NCBI GenBank assembly: GCA_037179335.1
Contig: JAKZHN010000060.1
Location: 33,395-97,394, forward strand
Reading direction: 5' to 3'
DNA: 64,000 bases
Origin: Cyclaneusma minus
Lineage: Eukaryota; Ascomycota; Leotiomycetes; Marthamycetales; Marthamycetaceae
Shown here: piece by piece, positions 24,127 through 36,900 of the stretch
Layout: each line of letters begins with the position of its first letter
How positions within the stretch are numbered: position 1 is the stretch's first letter
The notes under the pieces: model-generated
Database searches by the model: none
What the model was told of the DNA's origin: nothing
The model's input: the letters and a program-made list of their open reading frames with translations, nothing else
Position numbers and translations under genes: made by a program

Positions 24127-24147
24127 ACTGTGCGGATCCTTCACCCC

Positions 24148-24172
24148 TCTCAGCTCAGCTCAGCTCAGCTCC
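24148..24172. repeat. CAGCT microsatellite
   Basis: About four to five copies of the pentamer CAGCT in a row, each unit being a near-palindrome. Confidence 0.75.
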
Positions 24173-24885
24173 ACTCCCGTCTCCAGAAACCCAGGAAACC
24201 CAAGAAACCAAACAGGTACACAAAAGTTTAAGCATTAAAAGCATGCTGCAGCGAACACAAGTCAAGTGAAAACAGGCCGAGGGGCAGGCGGTTGCATTAG
24301 AGTAGACGCCTTCCAGCCCACAGACACAGCGCGACGTTTCCACACTTCTGCGCTTCTTCACTACGTCCTCACTTCTGAACAATTGTTAAGGACAAGCTGA
24401 AAACCGCCAATTCCAGACCATGCACAAGATGCCATCATTCATTCCGCATCTCAATTTCTTGCTGGCTTTCTTCTACCTCAATGCATCCCTACCTAGGTAC
24501 GCTCTTTCTATATCGAACTCCGAGAACCCCCATATATATCTCTAATGCAATATCCAATCCCGCTCCTCAAGTTAGGAGGAAAAGCTAAAAAGAGAAGAGC
24601 CCATGCATTGGTATTCGGCGCTCGCTCTCGAACAACAAATCATCAAAAGCCATCATGTCCAACTTGACGTGGCTAATCCGAATGCAGATTCGCATCCTCA
24701 TGAGAATCCCTCTCTATTCAGGTATGGAAACCATTCGCGGCCGTTATGCCCCGGCCCTTATAATCACCCCCCTTCGCAATATCCACACGTCATTTCCCCC
24801 CTTTTCCAACAACGCTTTGGTTCCTTTATAGCCAACAACGCCCGCGTCCCTCTCATGTTCAACATTGGGGAATCTCCGTCCACAT

Positions 24886-27800
24886 TCACCAAGTATCCGG
24901 CCCAAAGTGCGTCCCATTCGCCACCTCCTTATACGGACAAGCCTGCCAATCACAGCCCATCTTATAAACCTCTGTTCCCCACCACTTGAAGTTATCCATG
25001 AAACCCGGGTACACAAAGCCAAAGAACACAACCACCAATCCGAAGGCCAATCCGCTGTCCAGCGCTGCGCTCAGCGTCATCGTGTACTTGGCCCACCACG
25101 CACTATGTCTCTTCGCAATCAGATGGTTGAATACGTAGCATACTACAGCCCAGACACTGAAGTTCAGACCGGTTGCAGGCGGGATCCATGATAAGCTGCC
25201 GAAGAGCACGGGAAGGTTGATCTTGCGGATTATGGAGTGCCTGCGGTTGCGACCGTATAGCCACAGAGGGATGGGTGCGACGGCGCCGATGAGGAAGCAC
25301 CAGACGAGTGGGTGGTAGGTGGCGCCGGGTCCGAAGAATTCGCTCGGTCCTACGACACCCCATAGAATGCTGCCGTTGAAGTGAACGCGTGCGAGCGGAC
25401 AGGTGAAGCCGTTGATGGCTTGGGGTGTGCAGATGCCGGGCACGTAGGCGAACATCCAGTTGAGTACGCCGATCTGCGTGATTGAGGAGATGATGGTGGC
25501 TACCATCTGAACGGAGAAGAGAATGCGTGGTGGAATCTTCATGTAGTGGCCTAGTTTCAGGTCGGCAGAGAATTTGACGCCTTGTGCCGAGGAAATGTAG
25601 CCGTAAGTCGTGAAGACCATGTTGGCGACGGGCCGGCCGGGGAAGACAGCACCAGCTACGAGTTGGCAGATGAGGTAAATGCTGCTGTGCTGGTTCGTGA
25701 TTGCCATGACAATCCCAATCGGAATGAAGAGAATTGTACAGATTCCCAGGGCTAGGAGCAAGCCGTACCACGGAAGATGAACCGGGTAGCTATGACCAGT
25801 CAGCAGCGAGATCTCGAAAGATGATTCACCAAAATAACTTACTATTCGACGACGAACATGCCAACGGCGGTCATGATGACGAAAGTCCACAGATACCAGG
25901 AAAGCGGTGCATCGGGATATCGTCGCATGAGTCGGTTATGAACGTCTTCTGAGCTCATTATCGCTTCCAGTCTTGGATCGGAAGCCCGATGTTTGAGGTT
26001 TCTTGCCGTTGACCGTGGCAGAGGCTCGTAGTCTGCTTTGTTTTCTCCCTTGACTTCCTCTAATGACCGCCGCCATTGCCTCCATATATCTCTCCCGTGC
26101 CAGAGCGAAGTGTGTGTCAGTAGAGAAGCCAGTGCTGCAAATTGCAAACCATAACTCAGTACATATGTGATTGGAAGAAACACTCGGCTGTAGTTTTGGT
26201 ATGCTTCCTTGTCGAACAAGAAATTGTCGGTCAGGATCTTGCTGACATCGTAGACTTTGCCTGTGTTGTCGAAAACTGACGACGATAATATCGGCATGTA
26301 CGAGGAGTAGAGCAGGTTTTTGTAGTATGCGATTGGAGCAATGATCCACATTACGAGGACGAGACCACCAACGACATTCATGGCCGCCCAGAAAGGAGTT
26401 AGGAGGGGTGATCCAATGTAGGCTATCTGAGCCCAGTCAAACGTAACGGGGAAGAGGCCAAGACCCGAGGAAACACCAAAGAGATTGGCAACAACCACGT
26501 TCCTTGGTGCAAACCAAGTTACAACGTTGAAATAACTCAGTGCCGGGAACAAGAGGCCAGGCAGGAAATAGAAGAGGAACGACACGATCCAGACAATGAA
26601 AAAGAACTTCCATCTCGTGATGCGCCATCCATTCGCGGGTTTATTCTCCTCCTTGTGCAGAGTCGTAAACATAGCCACGGACGCAAGAGTTCCTGGCCAA
26701 ATCATGCCGCCAGGGCGTACCAAGAAACGTCTGGCGAGACCCGCGAAAGTATATCCCAGAATCTGGGTAGAAAGAATCAGCAGCACTTGGTAGGTAATGG
26801 TCACGTCTTGCTTGTAGAACTGCGTCTGTTCGACAATGACATCCGTAGCGAAGGCGAATCCGAAAGAGACGTTGCTACTGATATACACGCAACTGTGCTC
26901 CTTCTCATTCCATCGCCCTTGTGCAAGCCACAAACGCAAACGGGTCCATTTGTTCAAGTTGTTCCACATTAGCTCGTCGTCCTCAGTCTCGGTGACTTGC
27001 TGTGAGCTGAGACTTGCAGTGTCCCCGTTCGGTGAGCCAGCACGGCTCGCGTAGGTCCTTCGGCGTAGGACACCATGAACGAATACTTCAGTCGGGTCCC
27101 CCTTTCGTTTCAGCACCGAGTCCCACATTAGACCGAGGGGGTGGACCAGGAGAAGCGCAATTATAGGAGTAATGGCGACACTGGGGTAGCGTAGCGAGAA
27201 AAAGAGGTTTGTGCCGGAGCCAGCCATAGCAAACAGCATCGACAAAACCCACATTCGCGGTGTATTGATGGAAAGAGTTGTGTTGTCAACGGCAGAGACG
27301 GAAGCTCTGACAGCGGCATATGCTGAGTTATCTGGCGGATCCTCATCGTCATCGTCCGGGTCCTCGCTGTCTATAGAAATCGACTCCTCCTCCTCGCGGC
27401 GAGTATCATCTTTGGCCTCGCTCTCGTCACTGTCGGCCTCGTCCACCGGCTCGCCAGGATTAACCGGGATAGGTGCGGTGGCAGGTCGCTCGTCGAATGG
27501 CCCCTGGGCAACTGGTTCGCTGGCCACCCTCTTGCTTCTCATGTTCGACCTGGACGGGCGCATACGAGTGCGCTGGCTGTCGTTTGGCCCAGGGCTTTTT
27601 CTGCTTCTCCTCGAGGCCGAGCTCCCCACCGTAGCATATCTCAAGTTGGAGCTTCCGTTGCCTCGCTCCCTCGACCGGCCGGCGTAGATTCTGGAGTCAT
27701 CATCGTCGCTATTCTCGGCCGAGCCCGAGATGGGAGCAGCGCCGTAGGAACCGGCGCCAAAGCCCGGGGCAGAGCGCAGCAGCAGCGGTGTTTTCGACAT

Positions 27801-28091
27801 GAATGCTACCAGTCGTCCGAGGAGGCTTGGGAGATCTAGAGTCGTGCTGGTTCGGTCGTCGTGGCCCCACTCGTCATGGTCGTCCTCGCTGTCACTTTGG
27901 TCGTACAGGTGCTGGCGCAACAGGGCTGAGTTGGACTCGGGGTCGGGTTCGTCGTCAGACGCAGGGTCGCGTCGTTGGCTTCGCAGCTTCTTCGCAGCGG
28001 AATGGCGGGGCGGCCGGACAGATATAGGGCGGAGACTCAGGGCGTTGCCAGTCGACCCACGGGCAGCAGGTCGGTCAGGAATCGGTGTCAT
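24886..28091 (-). CDS. OPT-family oligopeptide transporter, 2 exons
   Basis: Proton-coupled transporter of small peptides or metal-chelate-like substrates. Exons 28091-25843 and 25789-24886 are separated by a 53-bp intron that joins FVVEY to YPVHLPWYG; 1050 aa from the ATG at 28091. The OPT domain starts roughly 265 residues in (NTPRMWVLSMLFAMAGSGTN) and has many membrane spans, with SNVSFGFAFATDVI, PGTLASVAMFTTLH, SGLGLFPVTFDW, KFSADLKLGHYMKIPPRILF (the KIPPR signature) and TGLNFSVWAVVCYVF. The cytosolic N-terminus is long, Ser/Arg-rich and acidic (EEEESISIDSEDPDDDDEDP). The frame is open farther up to a TTG at 28298. An ATG at 27800 (MSKTPLLLRSAPGFG) is an alternative start giving 953 aa. 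Start choice is uncertain; the transporter identity is firm. Confidence 0.9.
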
Positions 28092-29207
28092 ACGTCCTGC
28101 TGCGATGGGGGCTAATGTGGACGTATTGATGCTAATGCGATGCGGCACACCCCGCCGAGGATTTGCAGGCTGAGCTGGAGCGGCGGGAACCCCCTGCCCC
28201 ACCGTGGACACGGTGTGAGAGTATCGGCCAACTTTGACGCTTCTTGGATCACATTTAGCATCAATTGATCTGCATGTGTGGACGTGGCAGTCGGTCAAGA
28301 AGGTTAGTCGTTAGCAGCACTTTCTTTTGGCAGCATAGGTAATCGTCTAACGGGAAGTCAGTCTGCACTGCGGCCGCTGGCAGGTCCGATGTCACGATGT
28401 CACAGGTGACGGCACATACCCGCAGATCAGCCCCGCCGTGCTAAGAGCGCAGCCATCGCGATCATCTGATAAGATGGTCGAGGGGCGCGACAGACGCCGG
28501 CGGGACTGGGAGGGAGCATGACGACTTGCGAGAGTGGATCGTATCTGATCAAATTGATAACGGAAACGGGACGAGGGACTTGGCACCAAGGCCACATCCG
28601 GGACGAGGCACTTCGGGGGGACTTCAATCTGACTCGAGGAATATGAAGGCAATGTGGCTGACAAACTGTTGAGAAAGCTGCTGGAATATGGTCAGCGTCG
28701 AGTGCCTGGATCCCGTCAACCAATTAGTATGAGAAATGCCAAGTGTAGGATGAATTCTGAAAGCATTATTGAAGCCAGAAAAAGGAGCCATGTGCACGGA
28801 CTTAATTGGGACGAAATCTTCAATGACGTATGCTGGTGCCCCAGGCAGCCACGAGTGTCGATTCACACTTTCGTTATTGAGGATCCCTTTTGATGCTTGA
28901 CAGAGGCCCATCTCAGACTTCTCCATGCCCGTCGACATCCTCGACAGCTACTGAACCTCCAGTTTGAGGCTCCCATAAAAGTGCAGCTAGCCGCGCAGTA
29001 GCCACTCTCCGTTTCAGGTCGATGTAAGCAGCCCGGCAATCGCCGTATTCCCCAGACAACAGTGAAGTTTCCAAGAAAGCTGTCCGAACCACTCCTGCCT
29101 CGTCCGGCCAACCCAGCTGAGCTCCACCCCAAATAACGAGCCTCAATTGCTCTCTCTGCTCCACTACCCATTCCCAATCCCTCGCTGCTTCTGCTCCCAC
29201 CGACAAA
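28092..29207. other. Divergent promoter region, OPT / membrane protein
   Basis: 1.1 kb between divergent genes. Short frames only, no domain. It should contain both promoters; part of the left end may be coding if the OPT start lies farther upstream or behind an unseen intron. Confidence 0.5.
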
Positions 29208-29918
29208 ATGGGCGTCGGAGGCCTCGGCGCCTTCTTCATCACCGTTATCATCATCGCCCTCCTCGGCCTCATCGCCTACGTCTTCATCACCCAGCTGCGC
29301 GCCCGCCGTCTCGGCCTCCCGCAGCCTGCCCTCTCCTCCTACAACCCCTTCCAGCGCTCGCAGAACTACGCCAATGCCGGAAGCGGCGCAGCTTCAGGCG
29401 GCGTGAGCGGCTGGTTCAGCAGCAAGTTCCGCTCCCTCAAGAACCGCGGGAACCGTACTGCTGGCGGCGCATACGAAGAACCCCTGAGCAGCAACGTGCG
29501 CGGTCGCGCACAGAACCGTGGCTTCGGACCACTGGATCCTGACGATGCCTGGGATGCGAGGGTCGGCGGCGAAGCGGACGCTTATGGACCGTATGAGGAG
29601 CAGGAACTGGGCTTGCATGGCGAACAGACCGGCTACACTGGTAGTGGATATATCGCGCCGGGAGAAAGCAGGGGACGGAGTCGGAGTCGCGAGCCTGAGC
29701 CGTACGTTGGGGGCTCCAAGGCAGGTCTGGATAGACGCTATGATGAGGAGATGGGAAGGCAGCCAACGAGGAGCAATCCCTTTGGGGATGAGGCTGAGCC
29801 GAGTAGTTTGCGGGGTGTGAGTCCAAGGCCGATGGATGCACATCGTGCCCGCGTTGACGATGAGAGCCCGACTGAGCGAACCGAACGACGATCTATCTTC
29901 CTGGAGAGTGTAAATTGA
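29208..29918 (+). CDS. Single-pass membrane protein, conserved fungal type
   Basis: A 236-aa single-exon protein. One N-terminal hydrophobic helix (residues 4-28, GGLGAFFITVIIIALLGLIA) without a cleavable-signal look is followed at once by basic residues (RARRLGLP), so the C-terminus is likely cytosolic. The rest is polar and disordered: SSYNPFQRSQN, WFSSKFRSLKNRGNRT, several GYGPYEEQ-like acidic stretches, RGRSRSREPEP and a NPFGDEAEPS motif. I recall similar proteins in other filamentous ascomycetes, often labelled acid-phosphatase-like without a catalytic domain. No enzymatic motif is visible. It starts at an ATG in good context (AAAATGGG). Confidence 0.8.
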   Translation: MGVGGLGAFFITVIIIALLGLIAYVFITQLRARRLGLPQPALSSYNPFQRSQNYANAGSGAASGGVSGWFSSKFRSLKNRGNRTAGGAYEEPLSSNVRGRAQNRGFGPLDPDDAWDARVGGEADAYGPYEEQELGLHGEQTGYTGSGYIAPGESRGRSRSREPEPYVGGSKAGLDRRYDEEMGRQPTRSNPFGDEAEPSSLRGVSPRPMDAHRARVDDESPTERTERRSIFLESVN

Positions 29919-31319
29919 ACGAGGAACGAGGAACGAGGAATGAGGAATTGCGACATCTGGCTTTGGAGAGGCAATGGGTGGTTCGCAAGGGTAGTCAGGA
30001 AGGACATGGTGCTCGGGTGTATCTGGCGTCTGGGAGCGGTGCTATTCTGTGTAATTGTATGAAAATCATGGAGTATTTGATGACAGCCATGTCGATGGGT
30101 AAAATAGGAAGAAAGGGAGGCTTCACACTGGAAATCCAGTTCCGATTCTTTGCAATTTCGACAGTGATCACCACATGTTGCCCAGGTTCCAAACAATGCT
30201 TCGAACCTTCGGACCGATTTTCATTCGCAGAGTATGTTGCATATGTACACCCATCTTCTTTGCCGGTCAAGGACTGAACCATTGAATGCACATCTTGTCT
30301 GGCATCGACATTGGTCAACTTCAATGACTTTCGCGCTGTTTAACATTTCATATTTGCTGTTTCACTGCATATCCAAAACCCATTCACTAATCACTACTGT
30401 CATTAGGTTTAGCCATTGTCCTTTCTCCTGACAACTTCGACCCTTTGTTTCCACACTCCCACATACATTCTTCACAAGGCCCTACTCAAACAATCCCCCA
30501 CCCCCCTACTCGCCCAAAAACCTCACCACCGCCATCTCTAAACATCCCCCGTGTCCTCCCCGCATATATCCCAACTACACCCTCCCATCCATTCATTTCT
30601 ACTTTCTGCGAAGCTCTGCGAAGCATATTCAGAAATACATGTATTGAGAGAAATTTGGCGCAGACTAAGCTTGGCCGCTACGACTTGCTTGCGTGATGGG
30701 CAGATTTGAAGAACTTGATGCTGGGACTCGAGTCATAGCTTGTGTTGTTGGTTTTGGCTTCTTTTTTTCACACTCCGAGTATTGGCACGCTGTAGGCGTT
30801 ATTCCACGGGACTGTAAAATTAACTTTTAGCAGCTATTTGTTTTCTTCTTCTTTCCGGCTTTCAACCATTGTGGTCTTTGTGTTCTTCGCTGGTACCCGA
30901 AGCTTCCTGAAGTCACAGTTGTTCGTTTATGCTTGACCCATGAAAAGGAAAACGTTCTGTGATTGTGTACCTAGATATAAAGAAAAAAGCACGAGTGTAG
31001 GACCAGCCTAGTCTCTCCCAACCATAACAGCTCGCCAACAACACTCTTTCCTGACTACTATCAAACGCCAGAACACTAGGAAAATCAAAACCAAAAGTCA
31101 CCCCATCTCACACCAGCGGCTGCGGTATTTGTCAAGCCAGTTGACCAATGTCAAGCCTCCTAAAACTACTCTCAGTTCCTCTCTCCGAACGGGATATTCG
31201 GAAGCGTACTTCTCGCCACCCGTATGACACCAGAGATCTTGTCATCTCAACGCCATCAACTTGAACCCCAAAACCTTGGTTGAGAAAAAGATATATCCCA
31301 AAGCTGAGGCGGTCGTGTC
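29919..31319. other. Intergenic, no supported gene
   Basis: 1.4 kb after the membrane protein. It begins with a GAACGAG tandem (three copies near 29917-29938). Remaining frames are short and unremarkable; C-rich around 30480-30600. Confidence 0.5.
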
Positions 31320-31617
31320 TTAGACGCAATACTTGATAGTCCAAGCGAGTACAAAAGTCGCGAGGTCTTTCATATCTCTGCTCTCCAAAATGCGGAACGG
31401 CCCATACTCATGTACATACAGAAAGGGGCCCTTCTCGGTGGTCTTCGATTTCTTGTCCTTGTTTCTTGCCAACGAACGGAGGTACTGGATGAGCGTACAC
31501 ATGGCTTCACTTCCACTATAGCCTTGATCTCGTTGCCTTCTTCATCGGACTCTGACCGCGCCTTGAGGTATCCGTCTACCCGTGCAGTGTACTTCTTGAC
31601 ACCGTTACTTCCAAGCT
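31320..31617 (-). pseudogene. Relic of a fungal PD-(D/E)XK nuclease-like gene
   Basis: Two coding-like pieces on the minus strand in different frames. The upstream piece (31617 downwards) reads KKYTARVDGYLKARSES, then EIKAIVEVKPCVRSSSTSVR and WQE, with the D...ExK signature of the PD-(D/E)XK fold (VDGYL, EVK). The frame then changes and the second piece (31502-31320) reads GPFLYVHEYGPFRILESRDM and KDLATFVLAWTIKYC, which matches the C-terminal end I know from paralogs in Mycosphaerellales. The middle (the AAQMAAWI-like region and the strand block after it) is missing and no start is present. I read it as a deleted, frameshifted copy. Confidence is limited because the family is recognised from memory of its pattern. 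Confidence 0.5.
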
Positions 31618-31923
31618 GAAATCCACGTCACGTGATTTTTGTTACGCCTTCTTTTGTGGACCACATGTAGGACCTTATGTTGGTCGTTCCAACAAGTGAG
31701 GTCAAGGTAGATACCGGTCAAGGTATGAGGTTACACAACGACCCTCATTGGCTACTAGCGCTGTTAGCGCGCCAGCCGCCCGCCGGCCATCAGGCACCAG
31801 CTGGGATAGCTACCACCAGTAAGCAAAGGCTTGATAGTATGCAAGCTCAGTCACACCCAACACGCGAAGTGACCACTCACCAGCACTGAGCACTCAAACC
31901 AACACCCTCCACTTCCCAACGCC

Positions 31924-32998
31924 ATGTCCTCCTCTGCCAAAGACTCTGGCCCGAAGCCTCTCTCAGTCTCCGACTTTCAGAAGCAGACGCCTGCCTCACC
32001 GAGCCCCAATCCCCAACCCGCCATGGAGCAAGTTCACCGCGAGCGCTCCGATCGGGCTATCGCTATCTCCAGCAACCTGTTCAAAACCCTCGACGCCTAC
32101 AGCAATGGCAAGGTGTATCTCGACTGCGAAGATCTACAGCGCCTGAAGGTCGACTGCACTGGCCTTGACCTGGACTCTGGGAGACCTGCCAACGGCGGTC
32201 CCGTCTTCGTCGAGCCCTACGACGTGGAGCCGCTGCAACACCTTTTCACAGGCGGAGATGACGAGTTCCAATGGGATCGTCAATGGGATCCCTTCGATCG
32301 GAGCTATCGCGCCTGGAACAACAGAGATCTCGGACACTGGCAAAGAGCTCAAGATGTCATCGACGTGATCGCAAACTACGTGAACAGATACAGCGAGATA
32401 TCGGAGAGGATGACTGGCGTTTTGCGAAGGTGGCTGCATATTATTCATTGTCCCATTTGATACATGCTGACCACGCTTAGACCAAGTAAGGCGAAAGAAG
32501 GAAACTTCTGGAATGAAGTCGTCGCGTGGACCCCGGACTGGTACGGATTGTACGTTGTGGATGCGCAAGACCCGGCGGTCCCACACTCAACAGGCCTTCT
32601 GGCACAATCATGGGCCATGAGAGACGACCAACTATCGTTCGCCGAGCTCTACGCTGTCGCTTACCTCACAAGAGGTCGCGTGAAATCCCGGGGGTATTCA
32701 CACCACCGCATCATACCTGCAAGTCTACATGTCTGCTTCTTGCTATCACCCATTGCTGATGATGAGATCTCACAGGCCACAGTCATCTCTAGCAGAGAGA
32801 GATGCTCGCATTGTCCAAGGGTATGTTGACGATGAGTCGGGGGACGACGTAATCAAGATACGGAAGTCGAAGATCCTGGCCCTTGATGAGTGGGATGTGG
32901 AGAAGTTCAAAGTGCTGCTTTCGTGGGTTATGGGTAAGCCAGTCGGCGATACTACCTACAAGGACCATTCGCCGAAAGGCCAGCAGCGGCAAGCATAA
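31924..32998 (+). CDS. Hypothetical protein, 3 exons
   Basis: Unrecognised. Exons 31924-32429, 32481-32693 and 32776-32998 join in frame to 313 aa. Intron 1 (51 bp) has a CTGAC branch-like site before TTAG but a weak donor (GTGGCT). Intron 2 (82 bp) joins GRVKSRG to PQSSLAERDARIV. The N-terminus is Ser/Pro-rich; then ERSDRAIAISSNLFKTLDAY, a Trp-rich stretch (EFQWDRQWDPFDRSYRAWNN), NFWNEVVAWTPDWYGLYVVD, and a basic/acidic end with DEWDVEKFKVLLSWVMGKP. No signal peptide or membrane span is seen, so it is probably soluble. The upstream 300 bases contain CACGTCACGTGA at about 31625. Confidence 0.7.
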
Positions 32999-33693
32999 GC
33001 TGTGACACTTTCAAGATGGGAGCGAAGAGTGGAAAGACGTCACAGGTCATTTTCACTGTCGAGGGTTCGTGCTATGACTGGAGAATCGGGGTAACTCAGG
33101 TTTGGGTACTCCATTGTCGTCTGCTAGGTTCTCGGGCCTTAGGAATTCGGTGCAATTTGAGCGCAGATACAGAATGATGGACATGATCTGCTTGACCATG
33201 AGGTTCTGTTGTGTCTTAACTCAATGTACGAGACAGCACTTCACGTGATGTGGCGTGCAGTCTTTGACGAAAACTGGGTACCCAGTCGTGACATCCGAGA
33301 CCCAAGAGTCCACAGCTCCCGAATCTAATCAGGGTCTAGGGCGTGTGAGGAATCTTTGGAGTCGGTATACAGTGTAACTTCACTATCGGGGTCTCTGCTA
33401 TAATTGATGACTGCTAGTGCCGGGGTTGCTGGTCAAGAAGGCTGGCTCACTCCATTTCTCGTTGATTTCTATAGCATCTTTGGCTGGATTCGCAGCATAA
33501 CTACCGCGAACTAGTTTCATACGTGGCAAAAGTTAGAGACTACAGTCTTTTGTTGCTGTACCGAACCTACCGCAGGGAGGAGAGCAGATTTTAAATCATC
33601 GAGGGAGCAGCCATTTTACCTAACTAGGATTCAGGAATACTAGTTGGCTTGCTCCAGCTGCTTACTCCAATACTTGCTTTCTGGTTTTTTAGT
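32999..33693. other. Intergenic flank of the LTR element
   Basis: About 700 bases of normal base composition between the hypothetical gene and the LTR element. No gene seen. Composition turns AT-rich only at the very end, just before the LTR. Confidence 0.5.
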
Positions 33694-33698
33694 GGTAG
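33694..33698. repeat. Target-site duplication GGTAG (left)
   Basis: GGTAG directly before TGTTGA; the identical GGTAG follows TCAACA at 39450-39454. This marks the integration site and shows that both ends are complete. Confidence 0.88.
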
Positions 33699-33908
33699 TG
33701 TTGATTAGAAGGGCGTTTAGTCTGGTATAACCTGATATAGAACGCTAGTTATAGGGGTAAATAAAATATTGTATTAACTGCGTAGAGTTTTAAAAAAAAG
33801 CGTCTCCGATATTAAAAATATTTAATATGGAAAACGCTAATTCCGTTTTAGCTAAGCGAAATGCCACGTGATTATTTTTATAATAGCCATTGCATTTATT
33901 TTTTAATA
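33699..33908 (-). repeat. Left LTR, 210 bp
   Basis: Begins TGTTGATTAG and ends TTTTTTAATA, which is the C-to-T form of the right copy's end CCTCAACA. It aligns gap-free along its whole length with the right LTR. Its outer (left) part keeps more G and C than the matching part of the right LTR. Confidence 0.92.
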
Positions 33909-36900
33909 CTTTTTTATAAAAACTGTTTTATAAATTTATATAACTATTTTCAATATTTTTACAAACGCTTTAAATTTAATCCTTTATAATAGCTTGGTTA
34001 ATTGATTAGCTACTATTTTATTCATTAGCACGTATTTAATAATAAGCTTTTTTTTCTTCAAATTTCTAATAAAATAATAAAAAACATTTATATATTTTAA
34101 TTTTTTTTAAATTTTGGGATTTTTAATTATATAAAGCAATTTAATATTATTTTTAAATATTTAAATATTATTTGGATTTTATTCAATATGCTATAAATAA
34201 TCAAAATTTCGAAAAATTTAAATTAGCTATTAATTTTGCTTGGCGCAAAATAAAAAAGCTATATATTTTAATTTAATAAATAAAATAAATACAAATTTCT
34301 GCTTTTTACTGGCCTATAAAATTAATTCGCTATAAAATATAGCTATATTTTTAAAAATACTAATTCAATTGATTTTATTGCTAGTCCAATTAAAATTAAA
34401 ATAAATAATTATTTTAAAATATTTTTTTAAGTCTATAGTATATATTTTATAGCCTATAATAATATTAAAATATTTTATTAAATTTTTAAATATTTTGCTA
34501 TAGTATTTTAATAAATTAGCTATATATTAAATTAGCTATTTCAAAGCAAAAATTATATTCAATTTGGTAAATACTATAGCGAATATAAAATTGCCTATTA
34601 TTTTTTAATATTTTTTAATATTAATTAAAAAATCGTTGGAAAAGAAAAATCAAAAGGCTTTGTAATTGGCTATGGATTTTTTTTTAAAAATAGATTATAA
34701 TATTGGTAATTTTAAAACAATTTAATATAATTTGAAAATATTGCTTTTAATTAATATAAAAAGCCTTAGCTTTTTAATTTTTTATTATTTTTATATATTT
34801 TTTTTAAATTTTTAATATTAAAGCAATTAAAAAATTTAAAATAAAATTAAAAAAATTGAATTTTATTTTTATAAATTGCAATTATATTATTGACATATAT
34901 TGAAAGCTTAATATTGCATTTAAAATACAAATAAATACAAAAATTGGCTAAATTTTAAATAAAGCTCTATTTTTTCAATTTAAATTTTATTAAAAAATTC
35001 CAATTTCTAGCAATTTGTTTTAATTTATAAAAGCTTTTTAAAATTTAAAAGACTTTTTCTTTTAAAATAATAACGCTTTTAGAGAAATTTAGAAAAATTT
35101 TAAATAGCATTTTAATTTTTATAAAAGCATTTTTAATATTAAATTGCCAATATTTAAATTTTTTTAAGCAATTAAAAATAAAAACAATTAAAAAAACTCT
35201 ATGTAAATTATAAAAATAAATATTCTAATATAATTCTTGCTAAATATTTAGCTAAATTTCTAAGCTATAAGCCTAATTTTAAATTGTTTAATTTTGCTAT
35301 TTATAATTATTTTAATTATATAAATTTATTTTATAAAACTTAAATTCGCTTTATATAAATATTTAATTATTTGCCAAATTTTATTATTTAATAACAAAAT
35401 AATTTTTTCAATTATAGCTGCTTTTTAGCGCTGGCTATAAATTGGATTATTTATAATTTTTTTATATATTTATAGAATTTTAATATTGCAAATTTCTATT
35501 ATTAAAAAGTATTTTTTTATAAAAAAAATAATTAAATGTTTTAAATTTTTATTATTATAATTAATTTATATTAATATAGCTATAATAATGCGCTGGATTT
35601 TCTTTTTTTGCTTTTTTGTTTTTTATATTTTAAATTCTTTTTTATTTAAATTAATATTATTGTTTTTATATTAACGTTTAGCAGTTTTTATAAAATAAAA
35701 ATAATTGCTTGGCAAAAAATTCAATTTAAAAAATTTAATAATTTTGGCGGCTGGCAAATTAAATATTTTATTATTATTAATTTTAATATAATTATTAATT
35801 AAAATAAATTTTAGAATTTTTATTTTTAAAATGGCTTTTATATACAATTTTTTGTTTTTTCTATTTGGTTTTTTTTAAAAAAAAAACTGCTAATTGGTTT
35901 GGAAAATATTAATTTAAAAGCATTTAAATTAATTGCTAAAAAAAAAAAAAAAAAGTATATTTTGCGCTATGCCGGATATATTGGGCTATAATGCTTTTAA
36001 TTTATTATATTATAATATTTTTAATATATTATAATTAAATCCCTATATTATATTAATTAATTTTTTAAAAATTGGCTTTTTTTTAACTTAGTTTTTATTC
36101 GCTTTAAAAATCTGTATTATATTATATTTAATAATTTATACTATATTATATTTAATAATTTATATTATATTTATATTATAGCGCTTAATATAATAGTAAA
36201 AAATAGTGCAATTGTTTTACAAATAGGCCGGTAAAAATATAATTGCTATTAATATTTTTAATAAATTATTTTTTAATATTTTTAAAATTTATAAAATAGC
36301 CAATAGAATTTTAATTCAATTAATTATTTAATATTTTTTGTTTTTTAAAAGTATTGCAATTTTGCAAATTAATGTTTTTTCAAATATTAATTTTATTATT
36401 TGCAAATGGCTAATTTAAATAGTTTTGCTATATTTTAAAAAGTAAATTTTAAATTGCTTAATTATAGCTTTAAAATAGCCTATAAAAATACAAATACTTT
36501 TAATATTAATTAATTTATTATAATAGTGCTTTTTAAAAAAAAATTAATATAAATATAATACTTTGTGCCAAATATTCTAATATAATTAAGTAATAATATA
36601 ATTTCAATTTAATTTTTTTTAAAAAAAATCTTATAGCTATTAATTATTAAATTTATAAAGCCTTAATTCTATATATACGCATTATATTTGGCTGCTTTGT
36701 CCCAAAATTCAAATAGTAATTAAGAGTTTTTAAATAGCGTATAGAAATTGGTTTTAGCAATTTAAATGCCTTTTTCGGCAATTTTATTTTAATATAAAAA
36801 AGCGAAAATTATATGCTAATATTTAATGCTTTTATTACTATCTTATTTTTTAATAATTTTGAAAAATTTAAAAGTATTATTAATTTGAATAATTTGTATT

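Larger units (their letters stand above)
23430..24885. other. Convergent intergenic stretch with small repeats
   Basis: About 1.5 kb between the Zn2Cys6 stop and the OPT stop. Short frames only. It holds the 30-bp direct repeat and the CAGCT microsatellite listed separately, and CCTAGGTA near 24492. Confidence 0.5.
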
